A stretch of DNA of 64,000 bases from Sphingomonas sp. Leaf208 (GTDB taxonomy: Bacteria; Pseudomonadota; Alphaproteobacteria; Sphingomonadales; Sphingomonadaceae), in NCBI RefSeq assembly GCF_001421415.1, contig NZ_LMKH01000023.1, positions 186,001-250,000 of the forward strand, given 5' to 3'. Both the position numbers and the translations under genes were made by a program. The notes beneath the pieces were generated by a model, which did not search any database, was not told the DNA's origin, and saw only the letters and a program-made list of their open reading frames with translations. How positions within the stretch are numbered: the stretch's first letter is position 1; each line of letters begins with the position of its first letter. Shown here in pieces: positions 1-8,571 of this stretch.

Positions 1-59
1 AGCTGCTGGAGATACTTGCTGGCCGAATGCGTCGGCACCCTTGCGACCGAGACGCTCAC
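1..59 (-). CDS. Start of a DUF2218-type protein (partial, runs off the left edge)
   Basis: Only about 20 N-terminal residues are inside the window. A GTG codon at 57-59 overlaps the TGA stop of the padR gene (GTGA), the usual sign of translational coupling. The peptide begins MSVSVARVPTHSASKYLQQL. This resembles the start of DUF2218 proteins, where an alanine/valine-rich strand is followed by a Ser-Lys/Arg-Tyr-Leu-x-x-Leu helix. DUF2218 genes often sit beside PadR-type regulators in Proteobacteria (recalled, not checked), which fits the arrangement here. The function of DUF2218 is not established. The call rests on a short peptide, so it is tentative; the sequence to the left of the window would settle it. 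Confidence 0.55.
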   Translation of the reverse strand, partial: MSVSVARVPTHSASKYLQQ

Positions 60-643
60 TTGAGCCGCTCGATCTTCTGCGCCGCCTCGTCGAGCAACGC
101 CGCGACTTCGTGCAGCGTATCCTCGTTGACGTCCTCTCGCATCAACCGGTGCTGGAGCACCTGCCGCAGATTGCCCATCGCACGCCGGATCGGCGCGCCA
201 TCGGTCCGCTCGGACTCCGCCCCGACCGCCGCCAGCCGCGCGAACAGCCCGTCCACCACGGCCGCATTCTTGGCCAGATGCGCGCGACCCTCGTCGCTCG
301 CCGCAAAGCGCTTCTTGGCGCCTTCGGACTGCTGCTCCTCGATCAGCCCCATCTCGTCGAGCATGCTAAGCGTCGGGTAGACGACGCCCGGGCTCGGCGC
401 ATAGCCACCCCCGGTCAGCCCCTCGATCTCGCGGATCAGGTCGTAGCCGTGGCGCGGCGCGTCCGCGATCAGCTTCAGCATCACGAGCTTCAGCTCGCCG
501 CCATCGAACAGCCGCCGCCGACCACCGGGGCCGCCGCGTCCGTGTCCATGTCGACCGTGGCCTTCATAGCCTCCCCGACCCCGGCCTTCGCCATCAGCCC
601 GCGGACCACCGGTCCAAGCTCCATATCCCATACCAAAACGCAT
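56..643 (-). CDS. PadR family transcriptional regulator
   Basis: A 195-residue protein. It opens with a Gly/Arg-rich stretch (about residues 1-50, with GRGGYEGHGRHGHGRGGPGG), followed by a PadR winged helix (about 58-125: LKLVMLKLIADAPRHGYDLI, then GLTGGGYAPSPGVVYPTLSM and the wing). A helical C-terminal part follows, as expected for a dimeric PadR protein. The ATG at 643 was chosen over upstream in-frame starts because GGAGA lies 8 bases before it and because the longer forms would translate the operator region. The gene ends with a GTGA overlap into a DUF2218-like gene. Two CGATATATC palindromes upstream suggest autoregulation. The ligand is unknown. Confidence 0.9.
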   Translation of the reverse strand: MRFGMGYGAWTGGPRADGEGRGRGGYEGHGRHGHGRGGPGGRRRLFDGGELKLVMLKLIADAPRHGYDLIREIEGLTGGGYAPSPGVVYPTLSMLDEMGLIEEQQSEGAKKRFAASDEGRAHLAKNAAVVDGLFARLAAVGAESERTDGAPIRRAMGNLRQVLQHRLMREDVNEDTLHEVAALLDEAAQKIERLK

Positions 644-654
644 TTGAGTGTTCT

Positions 655-690
655 CCGATATATCTTCGTTCATAAGGTGCGATATATCGC
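655..690. promoter_or_regulatory. Probable PadR operator: two CGATATATC(G) palindromes
   Basis: Directly upstream of padR the sequence holds CGATATATC at 656-664 and the perfect 12-base palindrome GCGATATATCGC at 679-690, with starts 24 bases apart. PadR proteins commonly bind AT-containing dyads over their own promoters, so autoregulation is a reasonable inference. The spacing puts the two sites on nearly the same face of the helix. Confidence 0.6.
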
Positions 691-743
691 AGAATGTTTC
701 CGGTTCAAGAGGCGGGTGAAATAAGATTTGCTTTTTCACGTCT

Positions 744-836
744 GTCATCCCCGCGGAGGCGGGGACCCAGACCCTCGGACCGAGCGAGCGTGCATAGCCG
801 TCAGCCAGTATGGATCCCCGCCTGCGCGGGGATGAC
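744..836. repeat. 93-bp intergenic dyad repeat
   Basis: The left arm GTCATCCCCGCGGAGGCGGG is mirrored by the right arm, which ends CCGCCTGCGCGGGGATGAC. Each arm can also fold on itself. The element belongs to the family that recurs at 35884, 44406 and 59077 with the same 93-bp length. It lies between padR and mgsA. Confidence 0.8.
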
Positions 837-933
837 GATGCGTGTGAAACTGACGATACGTGCGAGGAAGACTAGCGCGCGCCTGCATTGCGGACGGATG
901 GGCAAACCGGCCGCCCGCCCCTATCTTCTCGGA

Positions 934-2253
934 ATGGCCGATCTCTTCGCGGGCTTCGAACCCGCCGCCCCCACTGAAACGCATCCCGAAAACGCGCCGC
1001 TCGCCGACCGCCTGCGTCCTCGCACGCTGAACGAGGTGGTCGGGCAGGATCACATCACCGGCCCCGAAGGCGCTATCGGCAGGATGGTCTCGGCGGGGCG
1101 ATTGTCCTCGATCATCCTGTGGGGCCCGCCCGGCACCGGCAAGACGACGATCGCGCGGTTGCTCGCCGACGCGGTCGACCTGCGGTTCGTCGCGATCTCG
1201 GCGGTGTTCTCAGGGGTCGCGGATCTCAAGAAGTCGTTCGCCGAGGCACGCGAGCATGCCAAGATCGGCAAGCGGACCTTGCTGTTCGTGGACGAGATCC
1301 ACCGCTTCAACCGCGCGCAGCAGGACGGTTTCCTGCCCTATGTCGAGGACGGCACGGTGACGTTGGTCGGCGCGACCACCGAGAACCCGTCGTTCGAACT
1401 CAACGCCGCGTTGCTCAGCCGCGCGCAGGTGCTGATCCTCGAACGGCTCGGTCGCGGTGCGCTCGAACAGTTGCTCGACCGCGCAGAGACGGAGATGGAG
1501 CGCCCCCTGCCCCTAACCCCGCCCGCCAAGGACGCGCTGATCGCGAGTACCGATGGCGACGGCCGCTTCCTGCTCAACCAGGCGGAGACGCTGTTCTCGG
1601 TCAACCTGCCCGAACCGCTCGATCCCGCAGGCCTCTCGAACTTCCTGCAACGCCGTGTCGCGGTGTACGACAAGGATCGCGAGGGGCATTACAACCTGAT
1701 CTCCGCGCTCCACAAATCGATCCGCGGGTCCGACCCGCAGGCCGCGCTCTATTATCTCGCGCGGATGCTGACCGCTGGCGAGGAACCGCTGTTCCTGCTC
1801 CGCCGGCTGACCCGCGCTGCGGTCGAGGACATCGGCCTCGCCGACCCGCAGGCTTTGGTCCAGTGCATCGCCGCCAAGGACACGTACGACTTTCTCGGCA
1901 GCCCCGAAGGCGAACTCGCGATCGCGCAGGCCTGCGTCTATCTCGCGACCGCGCCGAAATCGAATGCAGTCTACAAGGCGCAGAAGGCCGCCTGGAAATC
2001 GGCACGCGAGACGGGATCGCTGATGCCCCCCGCGTCGATCCGCAACGCGCCGACCAAGCTCATGCGCGATATCGGCTACGGCAAGGGCTATGCGTACGAT
2101 CACGATGCGGAGGATGCGTTTTCCGGCTCGGATTACTGGCCCGACGAGATGAGCGCGCAGACCTTCTATACGCCGACCGAACGCGGGTTCGAGAAGCGGT
2201 TGTCGGAACGGCTCGCCTATTGGGATGCTTTGCGCGCCGAGAAGAATGGCTGA
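934..2253 (+). CDS. mgsA: Replication-associated recombination protein A (AAA+ ATPase MgsA/RarA)
   Basis: A 439-residue AAA+ ATPase of the MgsA/RarA/WRNIP1 family, which acts at stalled replication forks together with SSB and RecA. Visible motifs: Walker A GPPGTGKTT (residues 64-72), Walker B LLFVDEIHR (116-124) and sensor 1 TLVGATTENPSFELN (143-157). An arginine-finger helix and the C-terminal tetramerisation domain (MLTAGEEPLFLLRRL, PEGELAIAQACVYLA) follow. Length is normal for the family. The start at 934 (MADLFAGFE) matches usual MgsA N-termini; the in-frame extension to 694 runs through the upstream repeat and is rejected. The stop overlaps the start of the next gene, so the two are probably cotranscribed. 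Confidence 0.95.
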   Translation: MADLFAGFEPAAPTETHPENAPLADRLRPRTLNEVVGQDHITGPEGAIGRMVSAGRLSSIILWGPPGTGKTTIARLLADAVDLRFVAISAVFSGVADLKKSFAEAREHAKIGKRTLLFVDEIHRFNRAQQDGFLPYVEDGTVTLVGATTENPSFELNAALLSRAQVLILERLGRGALEQLLDRAETEMERPLPLTPPAKDALIASTDGDGRFLLNQAETLFSVNLPEPLDPAGLSNFLQRRVAVYDKDREGHYNLISALHKSIRGSDPQAALYYLARMLTAGEEPLFLLRRLTRAAVEDIGLADPQALVQCIAAKDTYDFLGSPEGELAIAQACVYLATAPKSNAVYKAQKAAWKSARETGSLMPPASIRNAPTKLMRDIGYGKGYAYDHDAEDAFSGSDYWPDEMSAQTFYTPTERGFEKRLSERLAYWDALRAEKNG

Positions 2254-3118
2254 ACCACGCTTCACGCGGTTTGCGGCGATCGACTGGTCCGGCGCGCAAG
2301 GGCATCGACACAAGGGCATCGCGGTCGCGGTCTGCGAAACGGGGGATGCCGCGCCGGTTCTGGTCGCCCCGTCATCCGCCAGTACATGGTCGCGCGACGA
2401 CGTGCTCGACTGGTTGCTCGACCAGGCTATGCCGATGCTGATCGGGCTCGACCTCTCCCCCGCCTTCCCGTTCGTGGATGAAGGCGGGTATTTCCCCGGC
2501 GCGCCCGACAGTCCGCCCGACGCCCGCGCCCTGTGGAAGATGGTCGACGATATCTCCGCAGCCGACCCGCATCTCGCGGTCTCCAGCCTGCTCACCGATC
2601 CCGAAATCCGCCGCCACTTCCGCCAGCACCGCGATTGCGGCGACCTGTTCCCCGGTGGCGCCGGCCGGATGCGCGTCTGCGAGCACGGGCAGCGCGCGAT
2701 GGGCCTGTCCCCGTCGAGCTGCTTCAACCTCGTCGGCGCGGCGCAGGTCGGCAAGTCGAGCCTCACCGGCATGCGAGTGCTGCACAGGCTGGCCGGCCAC
2801 GTGCCGGTCTGGCCGTTCGACCCGGTGCCGTCGCAAGGTCCGCTGATCGTCGAGATCTACACCACGATTGCCGCGCGCGCCGCCGGTATCCGCAAGGGGC
2901 TCAGCAAGATCCGCGACGCCGCCGCACTCGACGTGGCACTGGCCGCGATCGGCAGCGACCCGCATGCACCCCTCGCCCGCTACGACGACCACGCCACCGA
3001 CGCGATCCTCACCGCCGCATGGCTCCGCGCCAACGCCGATCGCCCCGAACTCTGGCACCCGGCGGCGATGACATCGCATATCGCGCAAACCGAGGGCTGG
3101 ACCTTCGGCGTATCTTGA
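2246..3118 (+). CDS. Conserved hypothetical protein, RNase H-fold-like (DUF429-like)
   Basis: A 290-residue protein starting at an ATG that overlaps the mgsA stop (ATGGCTGA). No certain family assignment. The layout of acidic residues (AIDWSGA near the N-terminus, IGLDLSPAFPF, VEIYTTIAARAAG, and YDDHATDAILTAAWL near the C-terminus) resembles the ribonuclease H-like fold of DUF429 proteins. There is no signal peptide or membrane segment, so it is probably cytoplasmic. The overlap with mgsA suggests a shared transcript and possibly a role linked to nucleic-acid metabolism, but this is inference. An upstream in-frame TTG (2225) inside mgsA is less likely. Confidence 0.8.
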   Translation: MAEPRFTRFAAIDWSGAQGHRHKGIAVAVCETGDAAPVLVAPSSASTWSRDDVLDWLLDQAMPMLIGLDLSPAFPFVDEGGYFPGAPDSPPDARALWKMVDDISAADPHLAVSSLLTDPEIRRHFRQHRDCGDLFPGGAGRMRVCEHGQRAMGLSPSSCFNLVGAAQVGKSSLTGMRVLHRLAGHVPVWPFDPVPSQGPLIVEIYTTIAARAAGIRKGLSKIRDAAALDVALAAIGSDPHAPLARYDDHATDAILTAAWLRANADRPELWHPAAMTSHIAQTEGWTFGVS

Positions 3119-3159
3119 AGCATGGGGTCGCGACGCACCGGGCAGCGCCCGACGCAAGG

Positions 3160-3235
3160 GCCGGTTTAGCTCAGTTGGTAGAGCGCCAGTTTTGTAAACT
3201 GGATGTCGCGGGTTCGATTCCTGCAACCGGCACCA
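3160..3235 (+). tRNA. tRNA-Thr (anticodon UGU), CCA encoded
   Basis: A full cloverleaf can be drawn. The acceptor GCCGGTT pairs with AACCGGC. The D arm is TTTAGCTCAGTTGGTAGAGC. The anticodon stem CCAGT/ACTGG carries the loop TTTGTAA with anticodon TGT, reading ACA (Thr). The T arm is CGGGTTCGATTCCTG-like, the discriminator is A, and the CCA end is encoded at 3233-3235. Confidence 0.97.
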
Positions 3236-3400
3236 TTTCCGACTTTCGATAAACGATGTCGCCGCCACCTGCATGGCATTGATCCTTAGCGCTCGAGTTC
3301 CAACCCCAGCATCGCCGACATGAAAAATCCCCCGCGCCCGAAGGCACGGAGGATCTTCGGCGTTCGTGGCTCGCGTCGACCGACACGAGCCAGCGTTGGA

Positions 3401-6400
3401 TCAGAACCGGACGGTCGCACCCACGGCCAGGTTGCGGCCGAGCGAGTCGTAGCGCTGTGGGATCGTGTTCGTGCGCGCGAGGGCGACATTGTACGAGTCC
3501 GGAACGATCGGCGCGCTCTTGTCGAGCAGGTTGTTCGCGATCAGGCGCAGCGAGAACTGCTTGTCGATCGCGAAGTTGAGCGCGAGGTCGAAGTAGCTCT
3601 TCGGCGAAACGCGGTAGTAGCTGGTCCGTGCGCGCGCGTCCGTGCCGCCGATCGCCTCGTCGCCCGAATTGTCAGCATTGGTCAGCGAGCCGACATAGCG
3701 CCAGTTGAACGAGGCGCTGAAGCCGCGGTCGAGCGTGGTGTAGGTCGCGCGCAGGCCGTGCGACCATTTCGGAATCAGCTGGCCGCAACCATTGCCGTAA
3801 TAGCCTGCGCAATTGCGTTCCGGCTGGACCGGCGAGTCCTGGCCGCCCGCGAACGTGGTCAGCGACCCGTTGAAGTTCCAGTCGATCTTGCCGGCGCTGG
3901 CGAGGTCGAGCGTATACTGTGCCTGGAAATCATAGCCGCGTGCGATCGACGTGTAATAGTTCGTCGTGCCCTGGCGGATGAAGCCGGTGGTGGGATTGCT
4001 CCCGGCCGTCGAATACAGCGTACCGGTGCCGGGATTGCGGACGATGCCCTGGCAGAAGAACGCGTCGCCGTTCGAACGCTGGCAGCCATCGGTGTAATAG
4101 CTGTAGTCGTTATACCCGAGCGAGTCGTTGATCTTGATCTGGTAGCGATCGACCGAGAACACCAAGCCCTTCACGAACCGCGGCTTCACGATCAGGCCGT
4201 AGGTCTGCGTGTAGGCGGTTTCCGGATCGGCGGTGTAGCCGCCCGAGCGCACGGTGCATGCCGCCGAGCCGTTCGGCGCGGTGCCGTTGCTGCACAGCAG
4301 GGTCTGGCTGCCGTAGAGCGCGTCCGACAGGCCGGTTGCACGGCACACTTCGCGCGACGCGATCGGCGCGCCGTAGGTCACGCCATTGGCGCCGTTGACG
4401 ACGGTCGGTGCGCAGAAATCGTTGAACGTGCCTGCGCCGCCCGACGCGAAATCGACGTTGGTCGCCTGGCGAATCTCGGTGACCGTCGGTGCGCGCTGCG
4501 CCTTGTTGAACGAAGCGCGGAACGTCAGGTCGCTGACGGGGGCGTAGATGCCCTCGATCTTCCAGGTGTTGAACGTGCTCGGGTTGCTGCTGTACTTCGA
4601 CACGCGGTAGCCGCCGTTCACCTGCAACAGGTCGGCGAAGCGCTTGTGCTCGACCAGCGGCGCCTGGACCTCGATATTGGCCTCCCAGACGTCCTGCTTC
4701 AGGTAGCTGTCGGTGCCGCCCAGACCTGCGCGATACACGCTGTCGGCGGTCGATTTGAGCGTATCCTTGCGATACTCCGTGCCCAGCGCGATCGCGACGC
4801 CCTGCTCCGCGAACGGCGAGGTGATCCCGTATTTGCCGAGATCGCCGGTAACGTTGGCCTGCACGTCGTACAGCGTGCCGGTGGTCGCCGCCGTGCCCTG
4901 GTCATACAGATAATCGATGAGGGCCGGATTGGTATTCCCAGCGCTGAACGCATCGAAGGGAACGCAGGCTGCATCCGTGGTGGTGGCGCAGGTTGGTGCG
5001 GCGCGCGTGCCACCGACGTTGATCGAGTTCCGCAGGTTGGTCGCGTTGACGAAGCTCGGCGTGTAGTCCTGGTGGTTGCGGGCATAGACGCCGCCGACGT
5101 CATAGGTCCACGCGCTGCCGACCTTGCCGCGGACGCCGCCGGTCAGGCGAACGCCGGTGTTCAGATACGCGTCGGGCTGATCGTTGCCCTCACCGAGACG
5201 ATAGCGAAGATCGATCGGTGCCGTCGCCACCGTGCCAGCCGCGTTGCCGCAGATCGCGGTTGCCTGCGACGTCGACAGGAACGGGTTGTTGCAGTTCACC
5301 TGCACGCTGCCGCCGGCGATCGCCGGATAGTTGTTGTATGACTTGTCGCGGAACCAGATGCCCGACGCATACAGCTCGGCGTCGGGTGCGATGTCGAGGC
5401 TGACGAAGCCGCCGGCGTTCACGCGCTCGGATGGGCGCTGATACGCATAGTTGCTGAAATAGTTCGAGGCGTTGCCGGCACCCGGACCGAACGGCACGAA
5501 AGTACGCGTGCCGTTCGGGTTGTTGACGAGCTGCGCGTTGGTGTTCGCACCGCTGAGCGGCGTGATGAGCCCGCTCGTCGAGCTGCTCGGCGTTAGGCCG
5601 CACGACAGCGGCGCGTTCAGGCTGGTCTGCGTCAGATAGCAACCCGAGTTCGAGCGGGCCGACAACAGCACTTCGTCGGTATGCTTGTAGTTGACGAAGC
5701 CGTTGATCCGCAGCGCGCCGTCGAACAGCTTCTTGCCCGCGGTCAGCGTGACGTCGGCACGACCGCCGTCGTTGGTCAGGCCGCGCGGGCTGCTGAAGCC
5801 CGACGAACGCGCCAGCGACGACACGACCGTGTCCTTGTTGTTGTGGTTGTAGAAATTATAGTTGCCGTCGAGCTGGATGCCCTCGAAATCCTTCTTCAGG
5901 ACGAAGTTGACGACGCCCGCGACCGCGTCCGACCCGTACACCGACGAGGCACCACCGGTCAGCACGTCGACCCGCTCGAGCAGCGACGGCGGGATGATGC
6001 CGACGTCCTGGCCGTTCTGCGTGCCGAGGCGCTTGCCGTCGATCAGGACCAGCGTGCGCTCGAACCCGAGGCTGCGCAGCTTGATGCGCTGGCGACCGTC
6101 GGAGTCGTTATAGGTCTGCTGGCTGTCCGGCGCGATCTGCGGCAGGCGGTTCAGCACGTCCTCGACGTTGACGGCAGCCTGGGCGCGAATGTCCTGCGCG
6201 GTGACCGAGGTGATCGGGGCCGCCGACGTCATGTTCGGACGCTGGATGCGCGATCCGGTAACGACGATAGTGTCGTCTTTCGGCACGTCGCGGTCGACGG
6301 CGGTGGTTGCAGTGCTCGCATCCGCCTCGACCTTGGCTTCGGCGGGCGTGCTCGCGGCAGCCTGGGCGGGCGTCACGGCCTGCGCGGGCACGTCCTGTGC

Positions 6401-6472
6401 GAATGCCGTGGTAGCGGAAAACACGAGAGATCCGACGAGCGCGATCCGCGAAACAGAATGGCCGAAGTTCAT
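3401..6472 (-). CDS. TonB-dependent outer-membrane receptor
   Basis: A 1023-residue receptor. It has a Sec signal peptide (residues 1-25, ending TTAFA), an Ala/Pro-rich linker, a TonB-box-like DTIVVTG (67-73), and a plug domain (about 85-210, with VNVEDVLNRLPQIAP, LVLIDGKRLG, LERVDVLTGGASSVYGSDAV). A long beta-barrel follows, ending in the outer-membrane C-terminal Phe (ATVRF). It belongs to the large receptors common in Sphingomonadales and Caulobacterales that import oligosaccharides or peptides rather than only siderophores. It is divergent from the glycosylasparaginase gene and heads the glycan locus, so uptake of N-glycan fragments or glycopeptides is the likely role (inference). The start at 6472 is preceded by an AGGGGTAGGT ribosome-binding stretch; the long in-frame extension to the right is antisense to other genes. 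Confidence 0.92.
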   Translation of the reverse strand: MNFGHSVSRIALVGSLVFSATTAFAQDVPAQAVTPAQAAASTPAEAKVEADASTATTAVDRDVPKDDTIVVTGSRIQRPNMTSAAPITSVTAQDIRAQAAVNVEDVLNRLPQIAPDSQQTYNDSDGRQRIKLRSLGFERTLVLIDGKRLGTQNGQDVGIIPPSLLERVDVLTGGASSVYGSDAVAGVVNFVLKKDFEGIQLDGNYNFYNHNNKDTVVSSLARSSGFSSPRGLTNDGGRADVTLTAGKKLFDGALRINGFVNYKHTDEVLLSARSNSGCYLTQTSLNAPLSCGLTPSSSTSGLITPLSGANTNAQLVNNPNGTRTFVPFGPGAGNASNYFSNYAYQRPSERVNAGGFVSLDIAPDAELYASGIWFRDKSYNNYPAIAGGSVQVNCNNPFLSTSQATAICGNAAGTVATAPIDLRYRLGEGNDQPDAYLNTGVRLTGGVRGKVGSAWTYDVGGVYARNHQDYTPSFVNATNLRNSINVGGTRAAPTCATTTDAACVPFDAFSAGNTNPALIDYLYDQGTAATTGTLYDVQANVTGDLGKYGITSPFAEQGVAIALGTEYRKDTLKSTADSVYRAGLGGTDSYLKQDVWEANIEVQAPLVEHKRFADLLQVNGGYRVSKYSSNPSTFNTWKIEGIYAPVSDLTFRASFNKAQRAPTVTEIRQATNVDFASGGAGTFNDFCAPTVVNGANGVTYGAPIASREVCRATGLSDALYGSQTLLCSNGTAPNGSAACTVRSGGYTADPETAYTQTYGLIVKPRFVKGLVFSVDRYQIKINDSLGYNDYSYYTDGCQRSNGDAFFCQGIVRNPGTGTLYSTAGSNPTTGFIRQGTTNYYTSIARGYDFQAQYTLDLASAGKIDWNFNGSLTTFAGGQDSPVQPERNCAGYYGNGCGQLIPKWSHGLRATYTTLDRGFSASFNWRYVGSLTNADNSGDEAIGGTDARARTSYYRVSPKSYFDLALNFAIDKQFSLRLIANNLLDKSAPIVPDSYNVALARTNTIPQRYDSLGRNLAVGATVRF

Positions 6473-6505
6473 ACCTACCCCTAAAAAAGCCCGGTTGCGT
6501 GATAG

Positions 6506-6583
6506 CGCTATACCGGTTGCCCGTACTGGTTTGGTCAAAACACGACGCCAGTCAATGCCGAAGCAATACCGGTCTAGAACATT
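6506..6583. promoter_or_regulatory. Divergent regulatory region with candidate NagR-type sites
   Basis: Between the receptor and the glycosylasparaginase gene lie CTATACCGGTT (6507-6517), ACTGGTTTGGTC (6525-6536) and AATACCGGTCTAGAAC (6565-6580). The last resembles the GGTCTAGACC core reported for NagR/HutC-type GntR regulators (recalled). Related ACCGGT/ACCAAT elements occur at 8491-8520 and 18959-19056 in the same locus, so binding by the locus GntR protein is a reasonable guess. Confidence 0.4.
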
Positions 6584-6670
6584 TGCGTTGGAATGTTGCA
6601 AATCGGCGTCACTACTGGCGGTCGCCATCTCCTTGCGATAGCGTGCACACAAGAACGCAAGGGGGATCTG

Positions 6671-7693
6671 ATGGAGAACACGCGACGGTCGTTGCTCGCC
6701 GGCTTGGGCGGCCTGGGCATGATACCATTCGTAGCGACTCGGGCGGCTGCCCGATCGGGTGCCGCGACGTACGCTTCGGCGACCGGTGCCATGGTCCTGT
6801 CGACCTGGGACTTCGGCGCCGCCGCCAACGCGGTGGCCTTCGCGGAACTCGCCAAGGGCGGCTCCCTGATCGACGCGGTCGAGGCCGGCGCGATGGTGCC
6901 CGAGGCGGATCCTACCAACCACAGCGTCGGCTATTCCGGCTATCCCGACCGCGACGGCCACGTCACGCTCGACGCGGTCATCATGGACGATGTCGGCGGC
7001 GTCGGGGCCGTCGCCGCGCTGGAGAACACGGTGCATGCGATCTCCGTCGCGCGTCGCGTGATGGAGCGGACGCCGCACACCTTCCTCGTCGGCGAGGGCG
7101 CGACGCGGTTCGCGCGCGACCAGGGATTTCCGCAACAGTCGCTGCTCACCCCGGAATCGGAAACGGCGTGGCGCGACTGGCTGAAGACCGCGAAGTACCA
7201 GCCCGAAGCCAATAGCGAGAACCGCATCACCCGCACGCCGGGCGGCGCGCTCGACCATGACACGATCGGCCTGCTCGCGCGCACGGCCGACGGGCGGATG
7301 GCGGGCGCCTGCACGACCTCCGGCATGGCGTTCAAGATGCGCGGCCGGGTCGGCGATTCGCCGCAGGTCGGGTCGGGCCTGTACGTCGAGGCAGGCGTCG
7401 GTGGTGCCACCTCGACCGGACTGGGCGAGGAAGTCACCCGCGTAGCCGGCTCGGCCCGCGTCGTCGCGTCGATGCGCGGCGGGTCGTCGCCACAACAGGC
7501 GTGCGAAGAGGTCGTCCGGCATATCGCCAAGCTCCGCGGCGATGCGATCCGTGGCGTCCAGGTCGGCTTCCTCGCGCTCGACACGAAGGGCAATGTCGGC
7601 GCGTTCTGCCTGTTGCCGGGCTTTACCTATGCGGTCACCGACGCGCGCGGCAAGACGACGGTGCTGAAGGCGCGGTCGCTGTTCCAGGCGTGA
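6671..7693 (+). CDS. N4-(beta-N-acetylglucosaminyl)-L-asparaginase (glycosylasparaginase)
   Basis: A 340-residue Ntn-hydrolase. It cleaves the amide bond between Asn and GlcNAc of N-linked glycans, releasing aspartate and the glycosylamine. A twin-arginine signal (NTRRSLLAGLGGLG, residues 3-16) points to export by Tat. The autocleavage site is HDTIG, with catalytic nucleophile Thr198. The substrate loop GDSPQVGSGLYVE (228-240) and the GGATSTGLGE segment after it are typical of the family. The start is supported by AGGGGG 5-6 bases upstream. It overlaps or abuts cutC and sits in the glycan locus, which supports the glycosylasparaginase reading over a plain isoaspartyl peptidase. Confidence 0.93.
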   Translation: MENTRRSLLAGLGGLGMIPFVATRAAARSGAATYASATGAMVLSTWDFGAAANAVAFAELAKGGSLIDAVEAGAMVPEADPTNHSVGYSGYPDRDGHVTLDAVIMDDVGGVGAVAALENTVHAISVARRVMERTPHTFLVGEGATRFARDQGFPQQSLLTPESETAWRDWLKTAKYQPEANSENRITRTPGGALDHDTIGLLARTADGRMAGACTTSGMAFKMRGRVGDSPQVGSGLYVEAGVGGATSTGLGEEVTRVAGSARVVASMRGGSSPQQACEEVVRHIAKLRGDAIRGVQVGFLALDTKGNVGAFCLLPGFTYAVTDARGKTTVLKARSLFQA

Positions 7694-7707
7694 GCGTCGC
7701 GGAAGAC

Positions 7708-8490
7708 ATGGTGCGCGGTACCCGAACGATGCTCGAAGTCTGCGTCGAGGATCTGCACGGTATCGACGCGGCGATCGCTGGCGGTGCGGACCGCATCGAA
7801 CTGTGCGCGGCGCTTGGCGTCGGCGGACTGACGCCGCCTGCGTCGCTGATCCGGGCAGCGGCGGCTTTATCGGAGGCCTCCGGTGTACCCGTCCACCTCC
7901 TGGCCCGGCCACGTGAAGGCGGCTTCGTCTATACCCCGCGCGAGCAGGCGCTGATCGCCGACGACATTCGCACGGCAGCCGAAGCTGGATTGGCAGGAAT
8001 CGTCATCGGTGCGCTCGATGTCGACCACCGCCTCGACCTGCCCGCACTTGCCGCTTTGGTCGCACACGCCAAGTCGTTGAGCGATGCTCGCGGAAGCCCA
8101 CTCTCGCTGACGCTGCACCGTGCCTTCGATCTGTGCCGCGACATGCCCGACGCGCTCGAGTCCGCCGTCACGCTCGGTTTCGACCGAATCCTGACCTCGG
8201 GCGGCGCCCCGAAGGCAATCGATGGCGTCGCGATGCTGGCGGCGCTGCACCAGCAAGCTGCCGGTCGGATCATCGTGCTAGCAGGAAGCGGGGTCTCGCC
8301 GGAGACGTTGCCCGCGATCCTTGCGACCGGTGTCCGCGAAGTCCACGCCTCGTGTCGCGCGCCCTTGGCGACCTTCGCCGACCCAGCCGAACTACGCTTC
8401 GGCTTCGCCTCGCCAGGACGCGCAACGACGAACCGCGACGCGGTAGAGCGACTGGCGAACATGGTGGCCGGACATCCGACGCTTGAATAA
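7708..8490 (+). CDS. cutC: CutC family protein (TIM barrel, historically 'copper homeostasis')
   Basis: A protein of about 260 residues with the CutC signature run: LEVCVEDLHGIDAAIAGGAD, RIELCAALGVGGLTP, VHLLARPREGGFVY, GIVIGALDVDHRLD, LTLHRAFD, LTSGGAPKAIDG, VLAGSGVSPE and EVHASCR near the end. The fold is a TIM barrel. The original copper-tolerance role is disputed, and the real reaction is not established. Possible starts are GTG 7690 (GTGA overlap with the preceding stop), ATG 7708 (GGAAG just upstream) and ATG 7729; 7708 is used here. Its tight coupling to glycosylasparaginase suggests a function in amino-sugar or glycoside catabolism. Confidence 0.88.
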   Translation: MVRGTRTMLEVCVEDLHGIDAAIAGGADRIELCAALGVGGLTPPASLIRAAAALSEASGVPVHLLARPREGGFVYTPREQALIADDIRTAAEAGLAGIVIGALDVDHRLDLPALAALVAHAKSLSDARGSPLSLTLHRAFDLCRDMPDALESAVTLGFDRILTSGGAPKAIDGVAMLAALHQQAAGRIIVLAGSGVSPETLPAILATGVREVHASCRAPLATFADPAELRFGFASPGRATTNRDAVERLANMVAGHPTLE

Positions 8491-8523
8491 TACCAATCCA
8501 TAACTTACTCAAACCGGTCTGGG
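8488..8523. promoter_or_regulatory. Candidate operator upstream of the nagB-nagA-PTS operon
   Basis: AATACCAATCC (8488-8498) and AAACCGGTCTGGG (8511-8523) lie between cutC and the SIS-domain gene. TACCAAT is the exact reverse complement of ATTGGTA at 18960-18966, and ACCGGTCT recurs at 6569. This suggests one regulator for the locus. No footprint data; inference from sequence similarity only. Confidence 0.4.
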
Positions 8524-8571
8524 TCGGGGGGCCTCTCGCTCCTCGCCGAACGCCAATCGAAGCGAGCCGCC

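Noticed and set aside
744..836. CRISPR-like array from the recurrent repeats
   Set aside because: Copies are scattered singly across 60 kb, are palindromic, have no regular spacers, and no cas gene is present.
3366..3391. TGGCTCG/CGAGCCA hairpin after the receptor gene as terminator
   Set aside because: The stem is only 7 bases with a long loop and no T-run on the minus strand; too weak to call.
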